Assembly (NCBI GenBank): GCA_033002965.1
Contig: JAURVB010013572.1
Location: 33,381 to 97,380 of the forward strand
Origin: Piper betle
Lineage: Eukaryota > Streptophyta > Magnoliopsida > Piperales > Piperaceae
Length of the DNA stretch: 64,000 bases
Reading direction: 5' to 3'
This document shows, piece after piece, positions 62,394 through 64,000 of this stretch; within the stretch, counting starts at the first letter, position 1, and each line of letters opens with the position of its first letter. Below the pieces are notes generated by a model that was not told the origin of the DNA, made no database searches, and was given only the letters and a program-made list of their open reading frames with translations. The position numbers and the translations under genes were made by a program.

Positions 62394-64000
62394 ATAAAAT
62401 ATAAAACTTTGCTAAAACATCATATCTTTCACACAACGTTCACATTACAATCATATTCTTTTTTTATGAGTCAGGCCTGGACCCCCTAGCTCATCCTGTT
62501 CAGTTCTATTTACAACAAGTGCGGATCATTTCATGATTTACACACAATACTTCCTGCAATCAGACATCATATTATTTATCTACAATAAGATGCATTACAG
62601 TTCATCACTTCACATTGCCATTCATTCCATACAGCATGTACGTTTGTGCATGTAGCATTGTTGCTCCTCCGTAGTCTCGACAGTGCTCAGCCATTTATAT
62701 TCTTACCTACATATATAATACGAAAAAGTCAATAATGAGTGTTATTGGTCTAAAAATAACTAATAGTCAAACTTACATAGGAGAAATGACTATCCTGTTA
62801 AATAAAATCATTCATCTATACTTCTACATTAAAAACACTCATAAAGGCACTAATCACGAGCCATCAGCCTTGGCTTGACAGCATCTCATTTTGACTCATC
62901 AGAAGCCTCGGCATTTTCAAACTATCCCACACTCGAGAAAATCAATTATTCTAAAACCCTCTACATCCTCCATATTACTCCTTGCCCTGAGTATAGAGGT
63001 CAAGTACTCTTCGGCAGGTGTATTTAGTACCCTTTGAATCCACGAGTCTAGACATGCAGTGCATTATAGTACACATGAATCGAGTTTCCCCTTATCTCAC
63101 ATCTCACTGGAAAACCTGAAAACTATATATATATACATGTCAGAGTAGTGATCATAATATAGTAGGCATGAAGGCATCATGATCTAGATTTGAGTTTTTA
63201 AAACAAACTCAAGGGATCTCATCCTCGACGATTATTAATCAAGCAATTCGCATGACTAAGTGGCCCAAGTTGAGTGGGATACGATAAGTCCACCACTCAA
63301 CACATCTGTTTACCTATCAAATAAAATCACGATAGAGTGATAAAGTCACACTAGAAGCGAGTCCTAAACGGACCTAGAATAAGCTCCAATCATGTCCACC
63401 TAGGCAGCGATCTCCTACGTCGTACATACACATTAAGTCTAAAAGCTAACGCCTACTATCTAAATGATGCATTTACACATCCTAACTAACATACTCATAT
63501 CAAGCATTCACATCAATTGGCATCATGATTTCCTAATTTATATTGCAATTAGTTCACAATTCATACTTAAGTTAATCAGTTCATTAGCATTTATTTCATA
63601 TCATTCAAATTATGCACACTCATTTTATTCACAATTATAATATTTTACCAAATCAATCAATCAAATCCGAGCATGTTATGCTAATAATTATCAATTTTAA
63701 TTAATTATGTCAAAGGTAATTATTCCTCGCATCATCGGCAATCAGCGATAATTAGCATCATATACTTGGGTACGCATATACTTGGTACGCATACTCTCAT
63801 ATATCTGATAACTCATTCCGTTCTGCTGTGTTCATGACGTTATCATCATATACTTGGGTACGCATGACCCTCATAGCTCATACACGCGACCGGCGTCGGC
63901 TCGGTACACGTGTCCTGAAACCGACTCAACTCGAAAAATAACGGTCGACCAGACCGGTTCTGAATATAAAACCCTAACTCGAATCGTGGGTTTACAACCT

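Larger units (their letters stand above)
61159..63996 (-). repeat. 5' LTR of gypsy element, with internal solo LTR and deleted GC island
   Basis: It starts TGTAGCACCCCAATTCGG and ends ...GTGGGTTTACA four bases before the window end. It contains an 848-bp solo LTR of another family at 61507-62354. Near 63735-63760 the GC-rich island is missing, and the sequence continues with the ATACTTGGGTACGCAT block typical of the nested 19913-25305 subfamily. The last bases ACCT could begin another polypurine-tract complement (ACCTTCCCTCC at 55850). Confidence 0.75.

Overview
This is a stretch of nuclear DNA from a flowering plant. It shows spliced genes with GT-AG introns, long AT-rich intergenic DNA, GC-rich first exons, and dense nested LTR retrotransposons with plant-type initiator-Met primer binding sites. 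The species cannot be named from the sequence. The sharp GC contrast between exons and surroundings is monocot-like, but that is only an impression.

Two host genes can be supported, both on the minus strand. At the left edge (1-2431) lie the first four coding exons of the plant LpxC homologue (UDP-3-O-acyl-N-acetylglucosamine deacetylase), whose remaining exons lie beyond base 1. In the middle (30168-41474) is a 19-exon gene for a kinesin-light-chain-related TPR protein of about 560 residues with an N-terminal targeting/membrane region. Eighteen junctions can be phased by hand; two single-base lesions (exon 6 and the exon-18 donor) interrupt the frame. It is therefore either a young pseudogene or carries assembly errors.

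Almost everything else, roughly 60% of the window, is transposable element. One Ty3/gypsy family with LTRs of about 2.9 kb dominates (TGTAAAACCC...GGTGTTACA). It is seen as solo LTRs (4532-7385, 10639-12408, 13008-15913, 45753-48659, 50394-52809), as a fragment (15919-16822), as a 5' LTR plus internal stub (17712-26910) that is itself split by a reverse-oriented relative (about 19913-25305), and as one long element (43263-63996, minus) with decayed gag, protease, RT and a Tekay/Del-type chromodomain integrase. The left LTR of that element was split by a hAT DNA transposon (44855-54526, BED/DUF659/dimerisation domains). The hAT was in turn hit by two solo LTRs, giving three levels of nesting with readable target-site duplications. 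A different 848-bp solo LTR sits in a TA microsatellite at 61507-62354.

A compact and nearly intact TRIM element (9219-9683, two 154-bp LTRs, PBS, PPT, perfect 5-bp TSD) lies between decayed LTR copies and looks recent. The stretches 2432-4531, 7386-9218, 9684-10638, 12409-13007, 16823-17711, 26911-30167 and 41475-43262 hold no gene I can support. No tRNA, rRNA or CRISPR feature was recognised. The most unusual feature of the LTR family is a GC-rich island of about 700 bp that ends, in most copies, in a conserved splice-donor-like sequence; it may be a promoter/leader-intron module.
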